The notes below the pieces were generated by a model. The model saw only the letters and a program-made list of their open reading frames with translations. It ran no database searches and was not told the DNA's origin. This document shows positions 7,016 through 14,560 of a DNA stretch of 14,761 nt, in pieces (position 1 is the first letter of the stretch; every line of letters starts with the position of its first letter). A program made the position numbers and the translations under genes. The stretch comes from an uncultured Bacilli bacterium (GTDB taxonomy: Bacteria > Bacillota_I > Bacilli_A > RF39 > UBA660): NCBI GenBank assembly GCA_904502155.1, contig CAJGDV010000020.1, positions 1-14,761 on the forward strand, written 5' to 3'.

Positions 7016-8443
7016 ATGGGCAAAAAGAAAAAGAAATTTAAATTAATGGATGCCATATTAGCTACTGTATGTATCACATTAGTAGCTGAATCAGTAACTC
7101 CTTCAGCAGCTATTGGGAATTCTCAATACTTCTGGTGGATTTTACTAATTGTGGCATTCTGTGTACCTTATGGTCTTATTTCTGCTGAACTTGGAAGTAC
7201 TTTCCCAAGTGACGGTGGTATGTATGACTGGGTAAAAAAAGCATTTGGTCCAAAAATGGGTGCAAGAGTTGCATGGAATTATTGGATTAATTTCCCATTA
7301 TGGATTGCATCATTAGCAGTAGCTGTTACTGATGTAATTGCGGGAATTTTTGAAATTGAATTAGGAATTGTAGCATTATTAGTTCTACAATTAGGTTATA
7401 CTTGGTTAGTAAGTATATTAGGTACAATGAGAATTGGTGAAAATAAATGGATCGTTAACATCGGTACATTCTTCAAAATTCTTTTCATGGTAAGCTTAGG
7501 TTTATTAGGTATCTATGTATATGCTAAAACTGGTGAAAGTGCTAATCCAATCCAAAGTGTTTCTGATTTATTACCAGCTATGGATTTAGCAGGATTATCA
7601 TTCTTATCAGTAATTATATTTAATTTCTTAGGATTTGAAGTTGTTGCAACATTTGCAGAAGATATGGAAGATCCTAAAAAAGAAATCCCTAAAGCTTTAA
7701 TAATAGGTGGGTCATTAATGGCTATATTCTATTTATTACCAGCAACAGGGGTAAATATTGCAATGTCATTAGAACAAGCTGAATCAGCAGGTATTACTGA
7801 AAGTTTCGCTATTTTATTAACAAAACTTGGTGTAGGTGCTGATGCTGTTAGAATCATTGTAATTTCAGTAGGTTTAATGTTTATTTATACAATGATTGCG
7901 AACATTGTTTCATGGTCATTTGGTGTTAACTCAGTAGCTAAATACAGTGCTGAAGATGGAGGACTTCCAAAATTATTTGCTAAAACAAATAAAGAAGATG
8001 TTCCACATGTTGCTTCAATTTTAAATGGTATTGTAGCTTCTGTAATTATCGTTGTTGGAATGGTAATGGATAATTTATCAGAAAATGCTAGTAACTTATT
8101 CTGGACATTCTTCTCATTTAGTTTAGTAACATTATTATTAAGCTATGTTCCATTATTCCCAGCATTCTTAAAATTAAGAAAAACTGATAAAACAAAAAGA
8201 GAATATAAAGTTCCAGGTAACAATTTAGTTATTAATTTAATGACATACGTACCATTTATATTATTAATTCTTGGTATTGTATTCACATTATTTGGAGATT
8301 TCTCAAAAGAATATATTGATGCAAACTTACCACTTATTATTGGTGTAATTGTTTCATTAATTATTCAAGAAATTTTAGCAGCAATGGTTAAAGAAGAAAA
8401 TGAAGAACCAAAAAAAGCTGCAAAAGCAAATAAATCTAATTAA
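7016..8443 (+). CDS. aguD: agmatine/putrescine antiporter (APC family)
   Basis: Membrane exchanger that brings agmatine in and releases putrescine, the end product of the pathway, without net energy cost. The 475-aa protein is an APC-superfamily carrier with about 12 hydrophobic segments. It begins with a lysine-rich cytoplasmic end, then segment 1 with the conserved polar break ESVTPSAAIG (25-34). Other family blocks are SAELGSTFPSDGGMYDWV (56-73) and the FNFLGFEVVATFAEDMEDP stretch (202-220), followed by KKEIPKAL. The C-terminus is hydrophilic, lysine/glutamate rich and cytoplasmic. Ribosome site AGGAG (7002-7006) overlaps the ptcA stop. Its place between ptcA and aguA is what identifies the substrate; from sequence alone a general amino acid or polyamine antiporter (GadC/CadB-like) could not be excluded. 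Confidence 0.86.
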   Translation: MGKKKKKFKLMDAILATVCITLVAESVTPSAAIGNSQYFWWILLIVAFCVPYGLISAELGSTFPSDGGMYDWVKKAFGPKMGARVAWNYWINFPLWIASLAVAVTDVIAGIFEIELGIVALLVLQLGYTWLVSILGTMRIGENKWIVNIGTFFKILFMVSLGLLGIYVYAKTGESANPIQSVSDLLPAMDLAGLSFLSVIIFNFLGFEVVATFAEDMEDPKKEIPKALIIGGSLMAIFYLLPATGVNIAMSLEQAESAGITESFAILLTKLGVGADAVRIIVISVGLMFIYTMIANIVSWSFGVNSVAKYSAEDGGLPKLFAKTNKEDVPHVASILNGIVASVIIVVGMVMDNLSENASNLFWTFFSFSLVTLLLSYVPLFPAFLKLRKTDKTKREYKVPGNNLVINLMTYVPFILLILGIVFTLFGDFSKEYIDANLPLIIGVIVSLIIQEILAAMVKEENEEPKKAAKANKSN

Positions 8444-8448
8444 TTTTG

Positions 8449-8528
8449 GTTACGTTAGTATTAATTATAATTAAACAATTGCCCTATAATATATTGTTTA
8501 GTTACCCTAATAATTAATATTATGTAAT
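8449..8528. promoter_or_regulatory. aguA promoter region with nested inverted repeats
   Basis: A perfect TATAAT (8485-8490) lies in the middle of an inverted repeat, TAAACAAT (8472-8479) and ATTGTTTA (8493-8500). An outer, imperfect pair of arms (about 8449-8467 with 8511-8528) matches over some 18 positions, with G-T pairs and one bulge. A partial direct repeat is also present, both copies starting GTTAC (8449 and 8501). The -35 is poor (TTAATT at 8461-8466, 18-base spacer). A promoter at this -10 would start near 8497 and give an aguA leader of about 120 bases. The symmetrical setting of the -10 suggests repressor or activator binding. It could instead be a folded RNA inside the ptcA-aguD-aguA message. 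Confidence 0.45.
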
Positions 8529-8533
8529 ATATT

Positions 8534-8563
8534 TTGGTAAAAATAAGTTCCAATTTTTATCAA
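8534..8563 (+). other. second hairpin in the aguD-aguA spacer
   Basis: TTGGTAAAAAT (8534-8544) pairs with ATTTTTATCAA (8553-8563) over 11 positions, one of them G-T, around an 8-base loop. No T-run follows, so it is not a standard terminator. It lies in the aguA leader 52 bases before the start codon. It may be a message-stability or attenuation element, or a second protein-binding site. Nothing else gene-like is visible in the 172-base spacer. Confidence 0.4.
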
Positions 8564-8615
8564 TTTGAATAATTGTATGACTCTTTAAAAAAGGGCTAAG
8601 AAGGAGAAATGAATT

Positions 8616-9713
8616 ATGAAAAAATTAGATAGTTGTCCAAAAGCAGACGGATACAGAATGCCTGCAGAATTTGAGGAACATGCAGGAACATATATGATAT
8701 GGCCAGAACGTCCAGATAATTGGCGTAATGGTGCAAAACCGGCACAAAAAGTATTTACTGAAGTAGCTAATACTATTGGTAAGTATGAGCCGATAACAGT
8801 ATGCGTTAGCGATGCACAATATCAAAATGCTAGAGGAATGCTAGCTGACTACGTACGTGTAGTTGAAATGAGTAATGATGACTCATGGATGAGAGACTGC
8901 GGTGCTACATTTGTTATAAATGACAAAGGTGGTTTACGTGCAGTTGACTGGTCATTTAACGCATGGGGAGGACTTGTAGATGGTTTATATTTCCCGTGGG
9001 ATAAAGATGACCGTGTTGCTAGTAAAATGTGTGAATTAGAACAAGCTGATCGTTATCGTTTAGATGACTTCATTCTTGAAGGTGGTTCAATCCATGTCGA
9101 TGGTGAAGGAACTGCTATGGTTACTGAAGAATGTTTACTTTCTGAAGGACGTAACTCACATTTAACTAAAAAAGAAATTGAACAAAAATTGAAAGATTAT
9201 TTAAATGTGGAAAAAGTCTTATGGGTACATGAAGGTATTTATAATGACGAAACTAATGGCCACATAGATAATATGGCAAATTTCGTTCGTCCAGGTGTCA
9301 TTGCATTAGCATGGACAGATGATAAAAACGATCCACAATATAAGAGAAGTAGTGAAGCTCTTGAGTATTTAGAAAATGAAACTGATGCTAAAGGTAGAAA
9401 AATTAAAGTTGAAAAAATTTATACTCCATCACCAGTTTTAATTACTAAAGAAGAAAGTGAAGGTGTAGATGCTGTTGATGGTACTCTTCCACGTCAAGAG
9501 GGAGATAGACTTGCAGCTTCTTATGTAAACTATTATACAGGTAATGGATTCGTTGCAGTTCCTGTGTTTGGAGATCCAAACGATGAGTTAGCGATTAAAA
9601 AATTACAAGAATTGTATCCAGATCGTAAAATAGAACCTATTTATGCTCGTGAAATCTTATTAGGTGGCGGAAATATCCACTGTATTACTCAGCAGGTTCC
9701 AAAAGCCAAATAA
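8616..9713 (+). CDS. aguA: agmatine deiminase
   Basis: Hydrolyses agmatine to N-carbamoylputrescine and ammonia in the cytoplasm, the first step of the AgDI pathway. At 365 aa it has the standard length and is complete. It shows the guanidine-modifying (GME) fold motifs: WMRDCG at 91-96, ILEGGSIH at 153-160 (Glu155), NGHIDNMANF at 214-223 (His216, Asp218) and the catalytic cysteine in GGGNIHCITQQ at 350-360 (Cys356). The start is set by AAGAAGGAG (8598-8606), 9 bases upstream; an out-of-frame ATG at 8609 lies too close to that site. The gene is richer in G+C and in CGT arginine codons than its neighbours (40-45% in sampled 60-base blocks near its start, against roughly 20-33% in sampled blocks of potC, arcA and argF). 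This hints at a different origin or stronger codon selection. A terminator overlaps its stop. Confidence 0.96.
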   Translation: MKKLDSCPKADGYRMPAEFEEHAGTYMIWPERPDNWRNGAKPAQKVFTEVANTIGKYEPITVCVSDAQYQNARGMLADYVRVVEMSNDDSWMRDCGATFVINDKGGLRAVDWSFNAWGGLVDGLYFPWDKDDRVASKMCELEQADRYRLDDFILEGGSIHVDGEGTAMVTEECLLSEGRNSHLTKKEIEQKLKDYLNVEKVLWVHEGIYNDETNGHIDNMANFVRPGVIALAWTDDKNDPQYKRSSEALEYLENETDAKGRKIKVEKIYTPSPVLITKEESEGVDAVDGTLPRQEGDRLAASYVNYYTGNGFVAVPVFGDPNDELAIKKLQELYPDRKIEPIYAREILLGGGNIHCITQQVPKAK

Positions 9714-9736
9714 AAGTACTGAAAAGTACTTTTTTT
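9712..9736 (+). terminator. intrinsic terminator after aguA
   Basis: A perfect 9-bp stem, AAAAGTACT (9712-9720) and AGTACTTTT (9725-9733), closes on a GAAA loop. The T-run starts within the right arm and continues unbroken to 9736. The left arm begins inside the aguA stop codon. It marks the end of the agmatine transcription unit and separates it from arcA. Confidence 0.85.
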
Positions 9737-9738
9737 GT

Positions 9739-9825
9739 TTGTAGTTTTATAATTATTTGTGATATACTTATATTATAGGGTAGGATAAATCCGGGTATCT
9801 TATTCTATAAATTAAGGAAGGTGAT
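9739..9825 (+). promoter_or_regulatory. arcA promoter, leader and ribosome site
   Basis: An extended -10, TGATATACT (9760-9768; TATACT 9763-9768), is preceded by TTGTAG (9739-9744) at an 18-base spacing, directly after the aguA terminator. Transcription would start near 9775 and yield a leader of about 54 bases. The leader contains the small palindrome GGATAAATCC (9783-9792) and the ribosome site AAGGAAGGTGAT (9814-9825). TGTGA at 9758-9762 resembles half of an FNR/ArcR site, but no second half is present. Confidence 0.5.
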
Positions 9826-9828
9826 TTT

Positions 9829-11061
9829 ATGGGAGCTATTCATGTAACAAGTGAGATCAAACCATTAAAAAAAGTTTTACTACATCGTCCAGGGAAAGAA
9901 TTATTAAATTTAACACCTGAAACATTAGAAAGACTTTTATTTGATGATATTCCTTTTTTAAGGGATGCTCAAAAAGAACACGATGAGTTCGCAGGTATCT
10001 TAAAAGATAATGGAGTCGAAGTTGTATATCTTGAGGATTTAATGGCAGAAACATTAAAACTAAATCCAGAAGTTAAAAATAAATTCTTAAAACAATTTAT
10101 TTATGAAGCTGGAATTAGAACTCCAAGATATAAAAATGTTGTATATGATTTTCTAAATAATATTAATGACCCTAAAGAATTAGTTTTAAAAACTATGGAA
10201 GGTATAAATATAAATGAACTAGATTTAGATGATGGTGATGATGAAGATTCACTAGTTGATTTAATATCAGAAGATTCTAAATTTGTTGCAGACCCTATGC
10301 CAAATTTATATTTTACTAGAGATCCATTTGCTAGTATCGGTGATGGTGTAAGTTTAAATAGAATGTATTCAGTAACTAGAAATCGTGAAACGATTTATGC
10401 TGAATATATATTTGAATATCATCCTGATTTTAAAGGCCAAGTTGATAAATATTTTGACAGATATAACGCTTTCCATATTGAAGGTGGAGATATCTTAAAT
10501 CTTAATGAACATGTACTTGCAGTTGGAATTTCTCAAAGAACATGCCCTGACGCTATTGAATTATTAGCAAAAAATGTTTTTGCAGATGAAGAATGCAAGA
10601 TTGATACAATTTTAGCTTTTAATATTCCAAATACTCGTGCCTTTATGCACTTAGACACTGTATTTACTCAAATTGACTATGATAAGTTCACTTATCATCC
10701 AGGAATTATGGGTACATTAGAAGTGTTTGAAATTACAAAAGGTAAAGAAGAAGACGAAATTAAAGTTAAAAAAATGTCAAACACATTAGAAAAAATTCTA
10801 GAAAAATATTTAAAACGTGATATTACATTAATTCCTTGTGCTGGTGGCGATAGAATTGCTGCTGAACGTGAACAATGGAATGATGGTTCTAATACATTAT
10901 GTATAGCACCTGGTGTAGTAATCGTTTATGACAGAAATGACATTACAAATGCTTTATTAAAAAAACATGGTATTAAAGTATTAGAAATGTCAAGTGCTGA
11001 ATTATCTCGTGGCCGTGGTGGTCCAAGATGTATGAGCATGCCTCTAATCAGAGAAGACTAG
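9829..11061 (+). CDS. arcA: arginine deiminase
   Basis: Converts L-arginine to citrulline and ammonia, opening the ADI pathway in the cytoplasm. The 410-aa length is typical. Residues of the GME active site are all visible: Asp165 in FTRDPFAS (162-169), Glu218 in FHIEGGD (215-221), His274 and Asp276 in MHLDTVFTQID (273-283), and the nucleophile Cys401 in RGRGGPRCMSMPL (394-406). The N-terminus (VTSEIKPLKKVLLHRPG, 6-22) and the acidic stretch near 131-140 are usual for the family. It is the first gene of the arc operon, behind its own promoter. ArgF begins 15 bases after its stop. It is only distantly related to AguA in this window despite the shared fold. Confidence 0.97.
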   Translation: MGAIHVTSEIKPLKKVLLHRPGKELLNLTPETLERLLFDDIPFLRDAQKEHDEFAGILKDNGVEVVYLEDLMAETLKLNPEVKNKFLKQFIYEAGIRTPRYKNVVYDFLNNINDPKELVLKTMEGININELDLDDGDDEDSLVDLISEDSKFVADPMPNLYFTRDPFASIGDGVSLNRMYSVTRNRETIYAEYIFEYHPDFKGQVDKYFDRYNAFHIEGGDILNLNEHVLAVGISQRTCPDAIELLAKNVFADEECKIDTILAFNIPNTRAFMHLDTVFTQIDYDKFTYHPGIMGTLEVFEITKGKEEDEIKVKKMSNTLEKILEKYLKRDITLIPCAGGDRIAAEREQWNDGSNTLCIAPGVVIVYDRNDITNALLKKHGIKVLEMSSAELSRGRGGPRCMSMPLIRED

Positions 11062-11076
11062 AAAGGATAAATATTT

Positions 11077-12069
11077 ATGGCAATTAACTTAAGTGGAAGA
11101 AGTTTTTTAAAACTATTAGATTTTTCAAGTGAAGAAATTCGTTATTTATTAGATGTTTCAAAAGAATTTAAGAAACTAAAATTAACAAATACTCCTCACA
11201 AATATTTAGAAGGTAAAAATATAGCATTACTATTTGAGAAAACATCTACTAGAACAAGATGTTCGTTCGAAGTAGCAGGTTATGATTTAGGAATGGGTGT
11301 AACATTCTTAGATCCAGGTAGTTCTCAAATGGGTAAAAAAGAAAGTATAGCAGATACTGCAAGAGTATTAGGAAGACTATACGATGGTATTGAATATCGT
11401 GGATTTAGTCAAGAATTAGTTGAAGAAATGGCTGAAAAAGCAGGAGTTCCAGTATGGAATGGCTTAACAGATGATTTCCATCCAACTCAAATGCTTGCAG
11501 ATTTACTTACTATCGAAGAAAATTTTGGATACCTTAAAGGCTTAAACTTTACTTTTATGGGAGATGCAAGAAACAATGTTGCTAATTCATTAATGGTAGC
11601 ATGTGCTAAAATGGGTCTAAACTTTACTTGTTGTGGACCAAAAGAACTTTTCCCAAAAGAGGAATTAGTTAAAGAGTGTGAAAAAATAGCTAAAGAAAAT
11701 GGATGTACAGTAAGATGTACTGATAATGTAGAAGAAGGGACAAAAAATGCTCATGTAATTTATACTGACATTTGGGTTTCTATGGGTGAACCTGATGAAA
11801 TTTGGGAATCTCGTACAAAACTTTTAAGCCCTTATCAAGTAAACAAAAAAGTAATGAATAATGCTCATAAGGATGCAATATTCTTACATTGTTTACCATC
11901 TTTCCATAATTTAGACACAACTATTGGAAAAGAAGTGCACGAAAAATTTGGATTCAAAGAAATGGAAGTTACTGACGAAGTATTTGAATCTAAACAATCA
12001 AAAGTATTTGATGAAGCAGAAAATAGAATGCATACAATCAAAGCTGTTATGTATGCAACATTAAAATAA
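11077..12069 (+). CDS. argF: ornithine carbamoyltransferase, catabolic
   Basis: Catalyses, in this setting, phosphorolysis of citrulline to ornithine and carbamoyl phosphate (often named arcB). The 330-aa protein has STRTR at 57-61, HPTQ at 135-138, the ornithine-specific DIWVSMGEPDE loop at 231-241 and HCLPSFHN at 271-278. The SMG loop separates it from the putrescine enzyme encoded at 6017. Both belong to one transcarbamylase family, so the window holds two paralogues of different specificity. Placement between arcA and arcC indicates the catabolic role; sequence alone does not separate anabolic from catabolic forms. Ribosome site AAAGGA starts right after the arcA stop. Confidence 0.95.
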   Translation: MAINLSGRSFLKLLDFSSEEIRYLLDVSKEFKKLKLTNTPHKYLEGKNIALLFEKTSTRTRCSFEVAGYDLGMGVTFLDPGSSQMGKKESIADTARVLGRLYDGIEYRGFSQELVEEMAEKAGVPVWNGLTDDFHPTQMLADLLTIEENFGYLKGLNFTFMGDARNNVANSLMVACAKMGLNFTCCGPKELFPKEELVKECEKIAKENGCTVRCTDNVEEGTKNAHVIYTDIWVSMGEPDEIWESRTKLLSPYQVNKKVMNNAHKDAIFLHCLPSFHNLDTTIGKEVHEKFGFKEMEVTDEVFESKQSKVFDEAENRMHTIKAVMYATLK

Positions 12070-12098
12070 CATCAAAGAATAGAAAGTAGGTTTACTCT

Positions 12099-13037
12099 AT
12101 GAGTAAAAAAATCGTAATTGCATTAGGTGGTAATGCATTAGGAAATACTCCGGAAGAACAATTAGAATTAGTAAAACAAACTGCTAAATCTATTGTTGAA
12201 TTAGTAAAAGACGGCAATGATGTTGTCGTTGCTCATGGTAATGGTCCACAAGTTGGTATGATTAATCTAGCAATGGATTTCTCAAGCAACAATGGTGGTA
12301 ATACTCCAGGTATGCCATTCCCTGAATGTGGAGCTATGAGTCAAGGTTATATTGGATATCATTTACAACAATCAATTCAAAAAGAATTAGCTAAACAAGG
12401 AATTGATAAAAAATGTGCAACTATTGTTACACAAGTTGTTGTTGATGAAAATGATCAAGCGTTTGCAAATCCAACTAAACCTATCGGTTCATTCTATTCA
12501 AAAGAAGAAGCTGATAAAATAGCAAACGAAAAAGGATTTACATTTGTAGAGGATGCTGGTAGAGGATATAGACGTGTTGTTCCATCTCCAAAACCAGTAG
12601 ATATCGTAGAATTAGATATCGTAAATCAATTAGTAAATAACGGAAATGTTATTATTACTGTTGGTGGTGGCGGTATCCCTGTTGTTAAAAAACAGGATGG
12701 ACTTGAAGGTGTTGCTGCTGTAATAGACAAAGACCGTTCAAGTGCAAAATTAGCAAGCTTATTAAAAGCTGATGTATTATTAATACTTACAGCTGTTGAA
12801 CAAGTTTGTATTAATTTTAATACACCAGAAGTGCAAAGTTTAAAAGAAATGACAGTTGAAGAAGCAAGAAAACATATTGAAGATAAACAATTCGCTCCTG
12901 GAAGTATGTTACCAAAAGTAGAAGCATGTATTGATTTCGTTTTAAATAACGAAGAAGGTACTGCAATAATTACTTCACTTGAAAAAGCATTAGATGCTTT
13001 ACATGGTGAAACAGGAACATATATAAAAGTAAAATAA
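12099..13037 (+). CDS. arcC: carbamate kinase
   Basis: Transfers phosphate from carbamoyl phosphate to ADP, giving ATP, CO2 and ammonia: the energy-yielding step of both the arginine and agmatine routes. At 312 aa it is standard and complete. Motifs: ALGGNALG at 8-15, AHGNGPQVG at 45-53, GAMSQGYIGYHLQ at 78-90, VPSPKP at 161-166, VGGGGIPVV at 188-196, DKDRSSAKLAS at 210-220, LTAVEQV at 230-236 and FAPGSMLPKVEA at 265-276. It is the only carbamate kinase here, and the AgDI genes upstream have none, so it probably serves both. Its ribosome site, AAGTAGG (12084-12090), is weaker than those of its neighbours. Confidence 0.96.
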   Translation: MSKKIVIALGGNALGNTPEEQLELVKQTAKSIVELVKDGNDVVVAHGNGPQVGMINLAMDFSSNNGGNTPGMPFPECGAMSQGYIGYHLQQSIQKELAKQGIDKKCATIVTQVVVDENDQAFANPTKPIGSFYSKEEADKIANEKGFTFVEDAGRGYRRVVPSPKPVDIVELDIVNQLVNNGNVIITVGGGGIPVVKKQDGLEGVAAVIDKDRSSAKLASLLKADVLLILTAVEQVCINFNTPEVQSLKEMTVEEARKHIEDKQFAPGSMLPKVEACIDFVLNNEEGTAIITSLEKALDALHGETGTYIKVK

Positions 13038-13055
13038 TATAAAAAGAGGTTAAGT

Positions 13056-14477
13056 ATGGCAAAGAAAAAAGTTAAAGAATCACGTTTCAAAATGCCTTCA
13101 GCTTTTAGCGTTTTACTTTTAATTATAATTGTTCTTTCAATAGTTACAAATTTAATTAAAAGTGACGCTGTAACAGGGGCAGATTTACCTCTAGTTGTTA
13201 TGTCACCAATCTTAGGATTTGTTGATGCACTAGATGTTGCTCTGTTTGTTATGATTATTGGTGGATTTTTAGGAGTTGTTACTAAAACTGATGCTTTACA
13301 AGCAGGGATTTCAAAAGTAGTTGAAAAACTAAAAGGAAAAGAAAATATTTTAATTCCAGTTCTTATGTTTATTTTCTCAATTGGAGGAACAACATATGGA
13401 ATGGCAGAAGAAACAATTGCATTTTATGCATTAATTGTTGGTACAATGATGTTTGCTGGATTTGATAGCTTAACAGGTGCTGCAGTAATTTTACTTGGTG
13501 CTGGTGTTGGGGTATTAGGTTCAACTGTTAACCCTTTTGCTATTGGAGCTGCTATTGACGCTTTACCTGAAGGTATTGAAGTTAGTCAAGCTGCAATTAT
13601 TGGGTTAGGAGCAATTTTATGGATTTCATCTTATTTAATTGCTACATTCTTTGTAATGAAATATGCTAAAAAAGTTAAAGAAAAAAAATCAAACACTTTA
13701 TTATCAAAAGAAGAAGTTAAAGCTTCTGAAGCTGTTTATTTAAAAAAGGATGAAGAAAATGCTGAAGTTCCAAAATTAACAGGTAGAAGACAAGCTGTTT
13801 TATGGATTTTCGGATTCTCATTCGTTGTTATGATTTTAAGTTTACTTCCATGGTGGAGTTTTGGAGTTGAAATTTTCAACAAAACAACTGATTGGTTAGT
13901 AGGAATTCCATTCGGAGATTGGTATTTCCAAGAATTATCTGCATGGTTCTTCTTAATGGCTATATTAGTTGGTATTGTATATGGATTAAAAGAAAAAGAA
14001 ATCGTAGATTCATTTGTAGCTGGTGCTGCAGACATGATGGGTGTTGCATTAGTTATTGCTGTTTCTCGTGGTATCTCTGTAATTATGACTGAAACAGGTT
14101 TAGGAGATTATATTTTAATTAATGCTGCTGAAGCATTAAGAGGAGTAAATTCTTCATTATTTACAGGATTATCATATTTCTTATATTTAGGATTATCATT
14201 CTTAATTCCATCAACTTCAGGATTAGCTGGTGCTTCAATGCCTATTATGGGTGGATTAACTGAAGCATTACAATTAAGTCCAGAAGTTATGATTATGATC
14301 TTCTGTTCAGCTTGTGGTGTTGTTAACTTAGTTACACCAACATCTGCAGTTGTAATGGGTGGTCTTGCAACTTCAAAAGTAGAATTCTCTACATGGTTAA
14401 AATTTGTATGGAAAGTTTTACTTTCATTAATTGTTGCAAATATTGTTATTTTAAGTATTGCAATGGTTATTTTATAA
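13056..14477 (+). CDS. arcD: arginine/ornithine antiporter, YfcC (DcuC-like) family
   Basis: Membrane carrier closing the arc operon; it most likely exchanges external arginine for ornithine. The 473-aa protein belongs to the YfcC/C4-dicarboxylate anaerobic carrier type used as ArcD in streptococci, not to the APC family used by AguD here. It has a short basic N-terminus and many hydrophobic segments in two halves. The halves are joined by a charged cytoplasmic loop (about 203-245). Mirror-image family signatures are GGTTYGMAEET (110-120) with GSTVNPF (155-161), and SFLIPSTSGLAGASMP (381-396) with NLVTPTSAVVMGGL (424-437). Ribosome site AGAGGT (13045-13050) is 5 bases before the ATG. The substrate is inferred from position; the family also contains transporters of unknown substrate. 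Confidence 0.85.
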   Translation: MAKKKVKESRFKMPSAFSVLLLIIIVLSIVTNLIKSDAVTGADLPLVVMSPILGFVDALDVALFVMIIGGFLGVVTKTDALQAGISKVVEKLKGKENILIPVLMFIFSIGGTTYGMAEETIAFYALIVGTMMFAGFDSLTGAAVILLGAGVGVLGSTVNPFAIGAAIDALPEGIEVSQAAIIGLGAILWISSYLIATFFVMKYAKKVKEKKSNTLLSKEEVKASEAVYLKKDEENAEVPKLTGRRQAVLWIFGFSFVVMILSLLPWWSFGVEIFNKTTDWLVGIPFGDWYFQELSAWFFLMAILVGIVYGLKEKEIVDSFVAGAADMMGVALVIAVSRGISVIMTETGLGDYILINAAEALRGVNSSLFTGLSYFLYLGLSFLIPSTSGLAGASMPIMGGLTEALQLSPEVMIMIFCSACGVVNLVTPTSAVVMGGLATSKVEFSTWLKFVWKVLLSLIVANIVILSIAMVIL

Positions 14478-14506
14478 GAGAAATATTTATTATTTCTCTT
14501 TTTTTT
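14476..14506 (+). terminator. intrinsic terminator of the arc operon
   Basis: AAGAGAAATA (14476-14485) pairs perfectly with TATTTCTCTT (14491-14500) around a 5-base loop, followed by a run of eight T (14499-14506). The stem starts inside the arcD stop codon, the same arrangement as the aguA terminator. It is one of the two best terminators in the window. Confidence 0.88.
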
Positions 14507-14549
14507 GGTATAATGAAATTGTATAAACTCATTACATTTTATTAAAGGA
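14506..14549 (+). promoter_or_regulatory. promoter and ribosome site of the amylase-family gene
   Basis: An extended -10, TGGTATAAT (14506-14514), with a perfect TATAAT, begins at the last T of the arc terminator. The -35 region falls within the terminator stem and is poor (TTTATT at 14486-14491). Transcription would start near 14521. AAAGGA (14544-14549) is the ribosome site, 11 bases before the GTG start. Confidence 0.6.
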
Positions 14550-14560
14550 TTGATAATATA

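Noticed and set aside
8609..8632. Seven-codon reading frame overlapping the aguA start (ATG at 8609)
   Set aside because: Its ATG is only two bases from the ribosome site, while the aguA ATG has proper spacing; an effect on aguA initiation is possible but unsupported.
9758..9773. FNR/ArcR-type site at the arcA promoter (TGTGA-N6-TCACA)
   Set aside because: Only the left half is present; the matching position on the right reads TATAT, so it does not qualify as a site.
12626..13090. Minus-strand open frame of 154 codons opposite arcC and arcD
   Set aside because: It is the mirror of a conserved carbamate kinase sequence, has no ribosome site of note and shows no recognisable domain.
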